Assembly: GCA_023548195.1 (NCBI GenBank)
Contig: JAJHZJ010000311.1
Coordinates: 6,798,811-6,862,810, forward strand
Length of the DNA: 64,000 nt
Direction: 5' to 3'
Source: Bettongia penicillata ogilbyi
Lineage: Eukaryota > Chordata > Mammalia > Diprotodontia > Potoroidae
Below are positions 11,600 to 22,020 of the stretch, in pieces; position 1 is the stretch's first letter; every line of letters starts with the position of its first letter. The notes under the pieces were generated by a model. It was not told where the DNA came from and did not search any database. It saw only the letters and a list, made by a program, of their open reading frames with translations. The translations under genes were made by a program, and so were the position numbers.

Positions 11600-11780
11600 T
11601 TAAATGCCTTTTGCATTTACATCATGTTTATTTCCCAAAATATCCCTCTCATCTTTTCTACCCAGTGAGCCTTGTAATAAAGATTAAAAAACAGTTCAGC
11701 AAAACCAACATATCTACTGCATATGACAGGATATACAACATTTAACATTCAGAATTACTTGTCTCTTCCAAAAAGAAGGA
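11600..11780 (-). mobile_element. L1 3' UTR (second subfamily), antisense
   Basis: TTCCCAAAATATCCCTCTCA, GAGCCTTGTAATAAAG and CAGTTCAGCAAAACCAACAT match the layout of the related copies at 15.3 and 23.4 kb. Confidence 0.55.
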
Positions 11781-11847
11781 ACCACATCTATCCTATCCCC
11801 TCCCCGACCATGCTCACCCCTTCTTCCCCTCACTCCCCCCTCACCAG

Positions 11848-11978
11848 GGAACTAGATGGCTCAATGGATAGGGTGCTGGGCCTGCAGTCAGGAAGACTCA
11901 TCTTCTGGAGTTCAAACCCCTGACATTCAGCTTAATGGCTGCATGACCCTGGGCAAGTCACTTAACATGTTTGCCATG
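11848..11978 (+). mobile_element. Mar1-type SINE, 3'-truncated
   Basis: AACTAGATGGCTCAATGGAT and GGGTGCTGGGCCTGCAGTCA give the tRNA-like head, then TGCATGACCCTGGGCAAGTC. It stops where the next copy begins. Confidence 0.85.
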
Positions 11979-12205
11979 GAAGCAGTTAGGTGGCTTAGTG
12001 GTTAGAGCACTGGGCCTGGAGTCAGGAATATTTGAATTCAGATCCAGCCTTAGATGTTCACTACCTGTGTAATCCTTGGCAAGTCACTTACCCTCTGTTT
12101 GCTTTAATCCACTGGAGAAGGAAATGGCAAATTACTCCAGTATTTTTGCCAAGAAAACCCCAAATGGGGTCACAAAGAGCTGCACATGACTGAACAGTAA
12201 CTTAT
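11979..12205 (+). mobile_element. Mar1-type SINE, full length
   Basis: Head GCAGTTAGGTGGCTTAGTGG, middle CCTTGGCAAGTCACTTACCC, and tail GAAAACCCCAAATGGGGTC followed by CATGACTGAACAGTAAC. It sits directly behind the previous copy in the same orientation. Confidence 0.92.
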
Positions 12206-12309
12206 CTCCTTTAGGCAGATAGAGTCTTTGCAGAATTTTCTTAGAAGAGGTAGGATTTGAGCACTCTGCAAAAGTAATAGCCCAAGTACCAGAGTCCAAA
12301 GTGCCACAG

Positions 12310-12450
12310 CCATGTTAAACATTCATGATGATATGACTCTCACTTACATAGGGCTTTAAAATTTGCAAAGCACATTAATTACAACGCAATGAAGAAGGTG
12401 ATAAAAGTATCATTATCCTTATTTTACAGATGAAAAACAGGAATAGTAAT
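12310..12450 (-). mobile_element. MIR-type SINE, antisense, partial
   Basis: GGGCTTTAAAATTTGCAAAG and CCTTATTTTACAGATGAAAA are the complement of the MIR 3' half. Confidence 0.75.
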
Positions 12451-12454
12451 CATG

Positions 12455-12830
12455 TAGCTAGTGTGTATGTAACCTTTTTAGATTTGCAAAGCATTTTACA
12501 AATATTACCTTATTTTGTCCTCACAACAACTTTGGGAGGTAAATGCTGTTATCATCTCCATTTTACATATGGGGAAATTGAGGCACAAAGAAATTACAGG
12601 GTAATACAACTATTTTTCAAATTTTTAAAAAATTATGGAATAAAGTAATAATTTCCATAACAATATAATAATAAAAGATGATTATGTACAACTTGGCTAT
12701 TCCTTTTAAGAATATAATAAAGTTATTATGTAAATTTCTATTTTTTTTTTTTTTTAGTGTCTGAGTCTACATTTGAACTCAGATTCTGGACTCCCAGTCC
12801 AATGTTCTATCCACTATATTATCCAGATAT
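12455..12830 (-). mobile_element. MIR-type SINE, antisense, split by AT-rich DNA
   Basis: The MIR 3' half (GATTTGCAAAGCATTTTACA, TCCATTTTACATATGGGGAA) ends near 12610 and the other half resumes near 12758 (TACATTTGAACTCAGATTCT). The 150 bases between them are AT-rich with a poly-T run and are unclassified. Confidence 0.75.
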
Positions 12831-12834
12831 CAGT

Positions 12835-12930
12835 AGAAGAAGGTAAATTATTTGTCCTGCATTACATAGCTAACTGAGCCATGGTTACAGAACTGCACTC
12901 AGGCCTTCTGATCTCAAGACCCAACATCTT
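12835..12930 (-). mobile_element. MIR fragment, antisense
   Basis: CTGCATTACATAGCTAACTG and CACTCAGGCCTTCTGATCTC are the complement of the MIR 5' half. Confidence 0.55.
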
Positions 12931-12954
12931 ACTCTAAACAGTATTTTAAAAAGT

Positions 12955-13220
12955 TAGTTGAATTGAATTCACAACACAGTGATTATTATGTGACCACTAC
13001 CATGTGACTTGCACTTGACTTTGTATTGAGGGAGGGAGGGCTGTGCAGGTCACCAGCCTCACTTTCTCCTCCTGAGTCATCTGGATCCAGTGACCAGATA
13101 TTCCTCAGGATGATGAGAGATGGCCCAGGATGCACTGGGAAATCCTGGTCCTTTTGGGCTAAGGCCTTTTCAGGTTCTCACTTTGAGTGAGGTAATGCAC
13201 TAAGGGGAATAATGAAAAAG
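12955..13220 (+). mobile_element. WALLSI/WSINE1-like SINE
   Basis: Carries ATGTGACTTGCACTTGACTT, GCTGTGCAGGTCACCAGCCT, AGTGACCAGATATTCCTCAG and CAGGATGCACTGGGAAATCC. The same ordered block recurs at 20885, 21340 and 59520 in sense and at 51890 in antisense. Family name from memory. Confidence 0.8.
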
Positions 13221-13317
13221 ATGCTTTCCCTCAGAGATTACGTAGTTTAGTTTGGGAAGCATCAGACATTACACAATTGAAGAAAAGGAAGAATTGTACA
13301 GCTGTGTATCTACGTAT

Positions 13318-13390
13318 GTATGCATGTTTGTATCTATCCATCTGTCTGTCTGTCTATAGATATATCTATGATCTCTATCTATCTTGTCTT
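13318..13390. repeat. Imperfect ATCT/GTCT repeat
   Basis: Degenerate tetranucleotide repeat (ATCTATCCATCTGTCTGTCT). Confidence 0.8.
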
Positions 13391-13399
13391 AACAGATAG

Positions 13400-13835
13400 A
13401 ATACAAGACTCAGAGTTTGGAAAACCTGGGTTTGAAACTCGCCTCTGCCATAACTTGCTTTGTGACCATGGGCGAATTATATTCTTTCTGATAGTTTCTT
13501 CTTTTGTAAAAAGAGAATGATATTACTTGTAATTCCTATCTAACAGAGTTGTAAGACTCAAATTAGACAGCAGCACCATCAGTCTTAAACTAGAAGGGAT
13601 CTCAGAGGTCAACTGGTCTAACTCTCTCATTTTATAGATGAAGAAATTTAGACTTGTCAATGTATTGACTTGCCCAGAGTCACATAGATTAAGCATGCGA
13701 GGTGAGACTTGAACCCATGGTCTCTAAATCCAGAGTCAGTCCTTTTTTCCACAGTACCACAATGTATGTAAAATACTTTTTAGAATTTAAAGTGCCATAC
13801 AAATGTTAATGGAAAATGATAATAACCATTGCAAT
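13400..13835 (+). mobile_element. MIR sense, split by an antisense MIR (13570-13760)
   Basis: Sense MIR at 13400-13569 (AAACCTGGGTTTGAAACTCG, GTGACCATGGGCGAATTA) resumes near 13762 with the 3' end (AAAGTGCCATACAAATGTTA). The insert 13570-13760 is a MIR on the other strand (TCATTTTATAGATGAAGAAA, TTGACTTGCCCAGAGTCACA). Confidence 0.75.
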
Positions 13836-14706
13836 TGAATGTGTATGCTACTGAACTAGTGTTTAATACATGCTGCATGTCAGAGATTTTGTTTTGGGGG
13901 TTATTTTTATTTTAAAATATTTATATAGCTGCATCCCTGAGTAGCTACCCAGAGGCCTTCTTTCTGAAGTCCTAGGGGTCACTTTTGTTATGCTAGAAGT
14001 CTCTCTTTAGAAGGACAATACCACTTTTTATGTCTCCCTGGGAGTCTGCTTCTTTCCTCCATCTTGGATGTGATACTGGAGAGCTGAGAGTCCTACTCTT
14101 AAAAGATTGTCTCGAACTGATTTCTAAGATAGTTCCAATACCTCTATTTCTTCTATATTTCTAAAGCCAACTTTTTATTGCCCTTTTAATTTTTTTAATG
14201 ATCAAATGCAAGCTTTTTTTTCCCTCTACTACTTTTTCTTAATTTTCAAACTCAAACTTCGTTTGTAAGGTTTTGAAAAATGTATACCTTTGATTTTATC
14301 CAAATGACAAGATCTCATCACATGACAAAAATCACCTTCTGGTTGAGGGCCACTGCCATAGTCTGCTCTGTGCGTCTCTGCCCTCCATCCAAGGCTCTTT
14401 GCATTATTTCTTGCCTCAAAATTCTGACCCCAGAACCTACAGAAAAGAACACACTCACATTAGAAAACTTGTTGGACATGTATTGAAATACAGTAGACTT
14501 ATTCGACATGATGATTTTTCAATGAGCTTGGTTCAGTTGAAGAAATATCTGTTAAATATCCAAGAATGTAATTTTAAAACTAATTAAGTAATACAACCTA
14601 TTATGTTCACTTATCTTCCCTCCCCTGCCTCCCCCTCTTTTAAAGTCTTACTGACAATCTTCTGCTTACTTTCCTTGGCCTAGCCTGGGCTATTTGAAAG
14701 GATGCT
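13836..14706. other. Unassigned DNA with short overlapping open frames
   Basis: No recognised repeat. Frames of 60-70 codons are open on both strands at 14280-14520 and show no family resemblance that I can name. Confidence 0.45.
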
Positions 14707-14798
14707 CTTCCATTACAGGCAATAGACTGCTCAATGGTCCAGAAAATTGTATTTGTCTATAGTGATAAAGGTTCAGATTTTCCTCCCTGTAATGGAAG
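14707..14798. repeat. 13-bp perfect inverted repeat
   Basis: CTTCCATTACAGG (14707-14719) and CCTGTAATGGAAG (14786-14798) are exact complements across a 66-base spacer. Confidence 0.6.
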
Positions 14799-15049
14799 GG
14801 ACCTTTATCTCGGGCTGACAGACTATATTCAAACACAATATGCTGGCATAGCAAGCTCCCATTTATCCAGAACCTAAAAAAGCTCAAATAACCAGAATTG
14901 TTTATATAGTTATATAAGGATAATGTACAATAATGATGACCCTGAGGCATTACAAGAGTCTGAAGCACTTTCTGAATTAAAGAATTCAGGCAAATTGAAT
15001 ATGACAAATATTGAATATAATAAAATATTGAATATATTAAATGACAGGA

Positions 15050-15255
15050 TCATAGATTTAAAGTTGGAGTGGAAATTATGGATAATTGAACATACACACA
15101 CACACACACACACACTTTGACAAATAAGGAAATGAGACATAGAGAAGTTAAGTGGTTTCCCCAGGGTTACACAATTAACAAGTCTTCTAAGGCAGGCTTT
15201 GAACCCAGGCCTTCCTGACTTCAAGGCCAGTGACTTTTCCACTACACTGTGATTA
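15050..15255 (-). mobile_element. MIR-type SINE, antisense, with internal (AC)n
   Basis: ACAAATAAGGAAATGAGACA, TTTCCCCAGGGTTACACAAT and TTTGAACCCAGGCCTTCCTG are the antisense MIR. A short AC repeat at 15094-15114 interrupts it. Confidence 0.8.
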
Positions 15256-15299
15256 TGAACGCATTGTGACCATAAAGTAAAGAGCTTATCTTCATAAGT

Positions 15300-15680
15300 G
15301 ACAAAACCACTAATGAATTTTATATCATTTATTACATTATCTTCATTTCAAATATATCCCTTTCCACTCTCATCCCACCCTCACCTCCCACCACCAAGAC
15401 ATCTCTTACCACAAAGAATTTTAAAAATCAGCTCAGCAAAGTAAATCAACACTTTAATGGAAGCTGACAGTATATTCAATGTTCCAGACCACAGACACCT
15501 TCTGAGAGGAAGTGAGAGGGATGTATGTACTTTCTCCCTTTTTCTTTGCAGATGAGTTTGAGCATTGAAAATCACAAAACATTCAATTTCAGTTTTTGTT
15601 TTTCTTTCCACTTCAATTATTGTAGTCACTGAAGATATTGGTTTTGTGGTTCTGCTTGCTTTATTTTGCATAAATATATA
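15300..15680 (-). mobile_element. L1 3' UTR (second subfamily), antisense
   Basis: Shows the block AAAAATCAGCTCAGCAAAGT, AGCTGACAGTATATTCAATG and CTTTGCAGATGAGTTTGAGC shared with related copies. It adjoins the next, longer L1. Confidence 0.55.
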
Positions 15681-15689
15681 TATGCTTCT

Positions 15690-18117
15690 TTTTAAAATTC
15701 AACTTTATTTTATTTTCAGTTCCAAATTCTCTCTCTTGCTCTCTCCCCTTCCCCCACTTATTAAGCAGGCAAAAAAACCCCAAACCTATTACAGATATAT
15801 AGAGTTATGCAAAATAAATTCCTACTTTAGACATGCCCAAAAGAACAGAAAGAAAGAAGGAAAGAAGAAAAGGAGAGAGGGAGGGAGGGGAAGAAAAGAG
15901 AAGAAAATATGTTTTAATCTGTGCTCTGAGTCCACTAGATCTGAATCTAGTGGTAGATAGCATGTTTCATCATGAGTTTTTTGGAACCAAAGTTGGTCAT
16001 TATGCTAATCAAAGTTATTAAGCTATTAAAAGTTGTTTGTGTTTATAATGTTGTTGTTATTATATAAATTGTTCTCCTTGTTCTGCTCACTTCTCTTGGT
16101 ATTGGTCCATAGAAGTCTTCCTAGGTTTTTTAAATTATTAATTAATTAACTTAGGTATTTTTGTCATCTTTATTATATTGGATTAGCACATTAATTATTA
16201 TTATAATAAATTATAATAACATAATATAATAATAATCATTTATTATATTGGATTAGCCTATTAATAATTAGTTAATAGTTTTATAGCATAATAGTATTCT
16301 ATCCCACTCATATGCTGTAAGTTACTCATTCAGTTCTTCAGTTTCTAATTCTCTGCCACCACAAAGAGAGTTGCTATAAATATTTGTCCATGTGAGTTCT
16401 TTTCATGTTTCTTTGATCTTTTGGGATAGAGACCTAATAAAAGAATTTCTGGGTCAAAAGGTATTTATAGTTTAATAGCTTTGAGGATATGCTTCCAAAT
16501 TCCTTTCCAGAATAGTTTGACTATTTGAACATTTAATCAAAAGTAAATTAATGTACTTATTTTCCCACAGCCTCTCCACCATTTGTAATTTTCCTTTTTC
16601 ATTATCTTAGTCAATCTGATGACTGTAAGGTGGTACATTAGAGTTGTTTTAATATGACATTTCTCTATTTATTAGAGATGTAGAGCATTTTTATATGACT
16701 ATTGAAAGCTTTGCTCTTTTCTTCTGAAAATTATTTCTATCCTTTGACTATCAATTGAGGGATGGCTTTTTTTCTTATCAATTTGACTCAGTTCCCTATA
16801 TGTCTTAGAAATTAGACTTTTATCAGAGAAACTCGCAGTAAATATTTTCTCCAGTTTCCTACATTCTCCTCCTCAATTTTAGCTGCATTGGTTTTGTTTG
16901 TACAAAACCTTTGTTAATTTTCTATAATCAAAGTTATCCATTTTGCCTCTTTTGAACCTCTCTATCTCTTGTTTGCTCATAAACTCTTCCTCTAATTGTA
17001 TATCTGACAGGTAATTTCTTCTGTGCTCCATGAATTTACTTATGATAGATATCACCCTTTATGTCCTCTTTTTGAGCTTATCATGTTATATGGTGAGAAA
17101 TGCTGGTCTTTACCTAGTTTCTCCCAGACTACTTTACAGTTTTCCTAATGGTTTTTGTTAAATAGTGCCACAATAACTAGATTCTTAAGGTTTAACAAAT
17201 ACTAGGTTATTTTGTTTATTTGCTTCCATATACTGAGTCTGTTCCACTGATAAATCTCTCTATTTCTTACCCATTACCAAATTGTTTTGATGATTTAAAC
17301 TTTGCGGTATAATTTGAGATCTGATACTACTAATAGCCCTTCCTTCTCATTAATTTTCATTGATTCCCCTGATATTCTTGTTCTGTTTTTTTTCCAGAAG
17401 AATTTTACTACTTTTTTCTATTTCTTTAAAGTAACTCTTTGGTAGTTTGATTGGTATAGCACTGAATAAGTAAATTTATTTAGGTATTATTGTCATCTTT
17501 ATTACATTGGATTAGCCTATTAATAATTAGTTAATATTTTTCCAATTATTTAAATCAGTCTGTTTTTATGAAGAGCATTTAGTAATTGTTAGTAATTCAT
17601 AGAGTTCCTGTGTATGTCTTGGCAGGGAGACTTCCAAGTATTTTATTCTGTCTATAGTTATTTTTAAGCAGAATTTCTCTTTCAGAATCCTGCTGAATTG
17701 TATTGGCAATATTTAGAAATGCAAATTACTTGTGTGGATTTATTTTATACCTTGCAACTTTGAAGAAATTGTTCATTATTTCAATTAGTTTTTACTTGAC
17801 TCTCTAGGGTTTTCTCTAGGGTTTATCATATTATCTGTGTAAAGTGATAATTTTCTTCCTCTTTGTCTATGCTTATTCCTTCTGGTTTTTTTCTTGTCTG
17901 ATTGCCTCTGTGTACTCCTGACCAGCCCTGACCCCAGTGTTGGCAGGCTTCTCTGTCTGTCAGTTCAGGTTACCCTGAGCAGAAAAATGATTCATTGTGA
18001 CTTTTTCTTGCTTTTCTCAATAAGAATTTGGTCTGGTATATCTTCTAGGTTGTGATGGAGAAAGTGTGCTAAATGAGCTAGGCAAAAATGTTTACTCTTA
18101 CTCCACCATCTTGACTA
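15690..18117 (-). mobile_element. L1, antisense, both ends present but middle deleted
   Basis: The 3' UTR lies at 15690-16100 and the ORF2 C-terminal region from about 16270 to 17900: ATTTCTGGGTCAAAAGGTAT, TCCTTTCCAGAATAGTTTGA and ATCAATTGAGGGATGGCTTT parallel the L1 at 60-62 kb. From about 17907 the sequence no longer follows ORF2 and ends with ACTCCACCATCTTGACTAAC. Its complement, AGTCAAGATGGTGGAGT, is a typical L1 5' start (compare 47463 in the HAL1). The element therefore seems to join a 5' UTR to the reverse-transcriptase part of ORF2, losing ORF1 and most of ORF2. No frame is intact. An extra ORF2-derived block sits at 16151-16276. Confidence 0.7.
16151..16276. repeat. Ectopic copy of an ORF2 segment inside the same L1
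   Basis: TTGTCATCTTTATTATATTG, GATTAGC and CTATTAATAATTAGTTAATA repeat 17480-17536, where they belong by comparison with the L1 at 61.6 kb. At 16151-16276 the copy is split by an AT-rich expansion (16188-16237) that duplicates TATTATATTGGATTAGC. Confidence 0.8.
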
Positions 18118-18124
18118 ACTTAGA

Positions 18125-18565
18125 TTCATGGTTCTCTATATTTTTCATAGTTCTGACTTTCCATGACATTTATAGACCACAGTTTGTCACCAACCAATGG
18201 ATACCTATTTTACATCCAGCTCTGTGTTGCTGAGTGTCACTATAAGTATTTGATGTATACAGCATCTTTCTTTCTTCTTTTGAAAATTTTGGGTGATCTG
18301 CCTATCAGTGGAACTGCTGTATCAAAGAATATAGACATATTGACTTTTTTTAAGCAAAATTTTAAATTATTTTCCACAAGGTTAGACCAATTCAACCATG
18401 CATTAGTATGCCTCTCTTTCCATGACCATTTCAACATTACCTTTTCTCATCTTTTGCCATCTTGGCCAATTTGCTGGATGTGAGGTGAAACAGAGTTTTT
18501 TCCATTGGCATTTCTGATTGTTAGTGATTTTGGAGTAATTTCTCATAAAGTTGATAGTAGTTTGC
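18125..18565 (-). mobile_element. Older L1 3' region, antisense
   Basis: CACCAACCAATGGATACCTA, then TGCTGAGTGTCACTATAAGT and GAACTGCTGTATCAAAGAAT, parallel the better preserved antisense L1 copies at 60.45 and 63.75 kb. Confidence 0.65.
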
Positions 18566-18589
18566 AATTCTTACACTCATAGGAGTACA

Positions 18590-18745
18590 GATTTAGAGAT
18601 GGATAGGACCTTTGAGGTCATGAAGTCCAACTCCTTCATTTTACAAATGAAGGAACTGAGACGCAGAGAAATGAAACTCTTGTTGAGGGTCAAATAGCTA
18701 ATGTCTGAGATAAGATCTGATCTCCAAGCTTCCTTACTCTGAGTG
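18590..18745 (-). mobile_element. MIR-type SINE, antisense
   Basis: TTCATTTTACAAATGAAGGA and GTCAAATAGCTAATGTCTGA in antisense MIR order. Confidence 0.75.
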
Positions 18746-19115
18746 CATATAGGCAACAATCAGGATAACTTAGCCCTAAGATGGGGTACCTGAAAAGAGT
18801 TGATTAAGTCCCTCCAGAGTAAGGAGGGGCAAGGGTTTTGTCTTTGGAGGGTTGTTATTCTTGGGGAAGAGGTGAGCTGCGACAAGGCAATGACAGTGGC
18901 AAGATGTGCATTTTAGGGAGGCACTTAGTTTCCAGACCTGGTGGGTGGTTAAATGAGATAAACTGTCCTCATTTACAGTTCTCAGGACCCATTTACATTT
19001 AATATTACCAAACAAAAGCAGAAGATACAATTTCAAAATAGGAAAGCAAGCAAAGAGTTAAAAAAAAAGCAAGGGGATCCACAAGTAAGTTGGAAAGAAA
19101 GTTAAGGAAGAAGGA
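18746..19115. other. Unassigned DNA
   Basis: No repeat or coding feature recognised. Confidence 0.45.
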
Positions 19116-19120
19116 AGGAA

Positions 19121-19186
19121 TATACATATATATATATATATATGTATATGTATATGTGTATATTTTTATGTACATACATATATAAA
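19121..19186. repeat. TA/TATG-rich simple repeat
   Basis: ATATACATATATATATATAT and following TATG units. Confidence 0.9.
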
Positions 19187-19289
19187 TGCTCCATATTTAG
19201 CAATAAATAACTGATAATTACAATGATTACCCTATCATGACCATATTACTCTCTTATTCCACAAACTCCAATGATGCCATATTAACACC

Positions 19290-19595
19290 ATGATAAAAAA
19301 TATAAAATCTTCTTTTTTTAAAGACTTTTAAAACCTTTCATAACCTAGTCTATTACCACTTTTCCAATCTTCTTATACTTACTCCCCTCCCTATATATAC
19401 TTCTTTACACATAGTTGTTTGCATATTGTTTCATTCATTAACCTGTGAGCTCCTTGAGAGCAGGGACCATGAGTTTTTGGTTTTATGTGGTTTTTTTTGG
19501 AGGGGGGATGTTGTCTTTGTATCCCCAAAACTTAGCACAGTGCCTGGCACATAGCAGGCTCTTAATAAATGTCCATTGACTCATTGACCATGAAA
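19290..19595 (+). mobile_element. L2, sense, internally shortened
   Basis: TTTCATAACCTAGTCTATTA and CTTCTTATACTTACTCCCCT match the end of the L2 reading frame. It then passes to the 3' terminus (GTGAGCTCCTTGAGAGCAGG, CAGTGCCTGGCACATAGCAG, TTAATAAATG). Confidence 0.85.
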
Positions 19596-19989
19596 TTGCA
19601 TTTCTGGAACATCATGGATTTGCATAGCTCTGTAAGGGTTCAGTTACTTATTCCCAACAACCACCCAATCAGATGTGTGTGGCTATGATGCAGAGGGGTT
19701 GCTAAATCTCCAGGTAAGTCAGTCCCTCAGGTCAGTCATAATCTTTTAGTCTTGTTTCCCTGGGTTGAAGGTGGGAACACAATGGGACTAATTATTCTAT
19801 GTTCCCTTAGCATCTAGATCTCTTGATATGTGGTAATAAATAATTCAAAGACAATAAAGAGATGCCATCAAGAATCTGTCAGGGGGCAGTCTATTGATTA
19901 TCTTGCTTCATGCTGTCCAGTGCAAAAGCTTAGAGGCTGTTTCAGGGGGTTCACTCATCCAGGATTTTGATGCATGAAGTAGAAATGAT
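19596..19989. other. Unassigned DNA
   Basis: No repeat recognised. Confidence 0.45.
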
Positions 19990-20123
19990 ATTTGTATATT
20001 TGGGGGATCATAGATTGGATCTTGAGATTCCCTTCAGTATATTCTCTTCCTGTGGGGAGTCTTAGAATCTAATCTATGATCTCCTAGGCTGAGTGAGGGA
20101 TCCCACTCCCCAAATATACAAAT
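19990..20123. repeat. Palindromic, MITE-like element
   Basis: ATTTGTATATTTGGGG (19990-20005) is the exact complement of 20108-20123, and GATCATAGATT (20006-20016) of AATCTATGATC (20071-20081). The inner arms continue imperfectly towards a loop near 20033-20053. The right arm carries about 26 extra bases. No transposase is present and no known family was recognised. Confidence 0.65.
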
Positions 20124-20884
20124 TAGCTTTACTTTAAAGAAGAAGAAGTCCTTAGAATAACCTGGATCACTCTTAAATTTGCAAACTGGTATCTGGAATA
20201 TTTGGAAAGTGAGACAATTCCAGATACTAAGTTTACCAGCTTCAACTCTGCTAAATACCCGTGATTGCAAATGACATCAGTGTTGTGCTCATTAAAAGTT
20301 TCTACTTCATTAGAAGGTAATGACACAAATGGTTTGTAATTATTTTTTTATTGACTTGATCTTTGTCAGCATTCTTTCACCTGTAAATGAAAGACAAGGC
20401 TGGCCTTAGGTAGAAAAGTGAATAGGTGAAGGTTGTCTTGTCTCCATCTTTCTGTCCTTATTACCTCCATTTTAAGAGGTGGGAGGGAGAAAGTCGTGTT
20501 TGTTTTTGTAAACAAAATGTCATGTATGATCTTATTTTCAAAATTTCAGTTGACTAGAGGCATATGGTACAGGCCGTATTATGGTTTAGTGCTGTTTATC
20601 TCTTGCTCTCCAACCTCTTCTCCTATGGTTCTTCTGCCTTTCACCCTCTTCTCTTTTTATTTCTCCCAGTCTCCTTTGTCTGTACCCTTTTCCCTGGCCT
20701 TTGGGTTCATTTTCTATTCTAGCCTCTAATCTACCTCTTCCCTCCCTTTCATTTTTCTCTCCTGAAATGAGCAAGGGGGCAAAGAGTAAGAAGGAAAGGT
20801 AAAAGAGGGGAATGTGTGGCCCAGTTGCCAACTGACTTCAATGAAACCCAGTTACCTACACTTTACAATGCTCTGGTAGATGAT
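20124..20884. other. Unassigned DNA
   Basis: Pyrimidine-rich around 20590-20760. Open frames there are compositional; no family recognised. Confidence 0.45.
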
Positions 20885-21155
20885 GGGTATACCCTGTTGT
20901 TGTTTGTCCTTCACCCTTGAAGAGGATCACAAATCAGAAAGATGATGCCATGATTTGCAAGGGAATTTATTTAAGTGAGGGAGGACTGTGCATAGACACC
21001 AGCCATCTCAAGGTTTCTGGCCAAAACAGAAACAATTGCTATTCTCACTCTGAGTAATCAGGGCCCAAACAATTATCCCATAGGCTTGGGTTGGGACCTA
21101 TTGTTGGTCAATGAGCCCATAAACTGCAAGGTATCTTATATCTGATGAGGTTTCA
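20885..21155 (+). mobile_element. WALLSI/WSINE1-like SINE, diverged
   Basis: TTGTTGTTTGTCCTTCACCC, GATGATGCCATGATTTGCAA and AGTGAGGGAGGACTGTGCAT follow the family order. The middle is rearranged and the end (TTGGTCAATGAGCCCATAAA) is weak. Confidence 0.7.
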
Positions 21156-21194
21156 GAGACCAAAATTTACATACTCAAGGAGAGGTGAGGGGAA

Positions 21195-21274
21195 AGGAAG
21201 GAAGGAAGGAAGGAAGGAAGGAAGGAAGGAAGGAAGGAAGGAAGGAAGGAAGGAAGGAAGGAAGGAAGGAAGGA
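21195..21274. repeat. (GGAA)n microsatellite, about 20 units
   Basis: Nearly pure GGAA repeat of about 80 bases. Its complement gives a meaningless open frame of F-L-P-S units. Confidence 0.97.
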
Positions 21275-21339
21275 AAGAAAGATGGAAAGGAGGGAGGAGC
21301 TGCATTGCCTAACTGAAACTGGCCAGTTGAGTCCCCATT

Positions 21340-21542
21340 GGGAGACTACACTTACAGGTTGTTCTTTGTCCTTCATTTTCAAAGACGGCCATGACATCGG
21401 GAAGACGATGCTATCTATGACTTGCAAATGAATTGAATTTAAGTGAGGGAGGGTTGTGTAAATTCACCAGCTTCACTTTCTTCTCTAGAGCTATCTGGGT
21501 CTAGTGGCCAGATATAGACCAGGATGACTGGAAATGACCCCC
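21340..21542 (+). mobile_element. WALLSI/WSINE1-like SINE
   Basis: TTCTTTGTCCTTCATTTTCA, GGCCATGACATCGGGAAGA, TGAGGGAGGGTTGTGTAAA and CAGGATGACTGGAAATGACC. It ends where antisense L2 begins. Confidence 0.85.
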
Positions 21543-22020
21543 AATAGGTATACCAGAACAAAGGAAGACATAGTCCCCTGCTCTATAGACTCTGACAGTC
21601 TAGTTGAGGAGAAGTGGGAAAGGAGGGGATTAAAATATTTCCACATATAAGTTCAATTATGAAAAGTGCACAGAAGAGACTAAAGAGAATGAAATGACAG
21701 ATTTAGAGAGATAGGATTCTCTGCCCTCTCCCTACTCTCCACTCCTAGTCAGAAATTGGAGGAAACTTCATCGAGATGGCAGCCCCTGAGCCCAAACCTT
21801 GAAGGAAGAGAAAGATTTCAACAAACTGAGAAGTTCTTAAAGGATCCAGGGAATGAATGGCATAGGAAATGAAGAGAGGTGAGAGATGGCAAAACAGAGT
21901 TGGAAAGTAGATACATGTCCACCTTGACTGGAACATCCAAAGAGTGGGAAAAAAATGTTGGAAAGGTAAGTTGGAGCCAGATTGTGGAGGGCATATTGTG
22001 ATGTCTATGTCCAAAGTGTT
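21543..22020 (-). mobile_element. L2 3' part, antisense
   Basis: The purine-rich plus strand carries ACCTTGAAGGAAGAGAAAGA and GAGCCAGATTGTGGAGGGC, the antisense L2 landmarks before and within the end of the reading frame. Diverged. Confidence 0.6.

Noticed and set aside
11848..12205. Possible tRNA genes at the heads of the Mar1 SINEs.
   Set aside because: They are tRNA-derived SINE promoters without a complete cloverleaf.
14280..14520. Overlapping open frames on both strands, considered as an exon.
   Set aside because: No convincing splice sites or recognised protein. Left as unassigned DNA.
15565..15960. A 131-codon plus-strand frame.
   Set aside because: Runs antisense through L1 3' UTR sequence and a GA-rich tract.
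18163..18483. A 106-codon plus-strand frame.
   Set aside because: Antisense reading through an L1 3' region.
21167..21427. Minus-strand frame with FLPSFLPS repeats.
   Set aside because: Complement of a GGAA microsatellite joined to a SINE.
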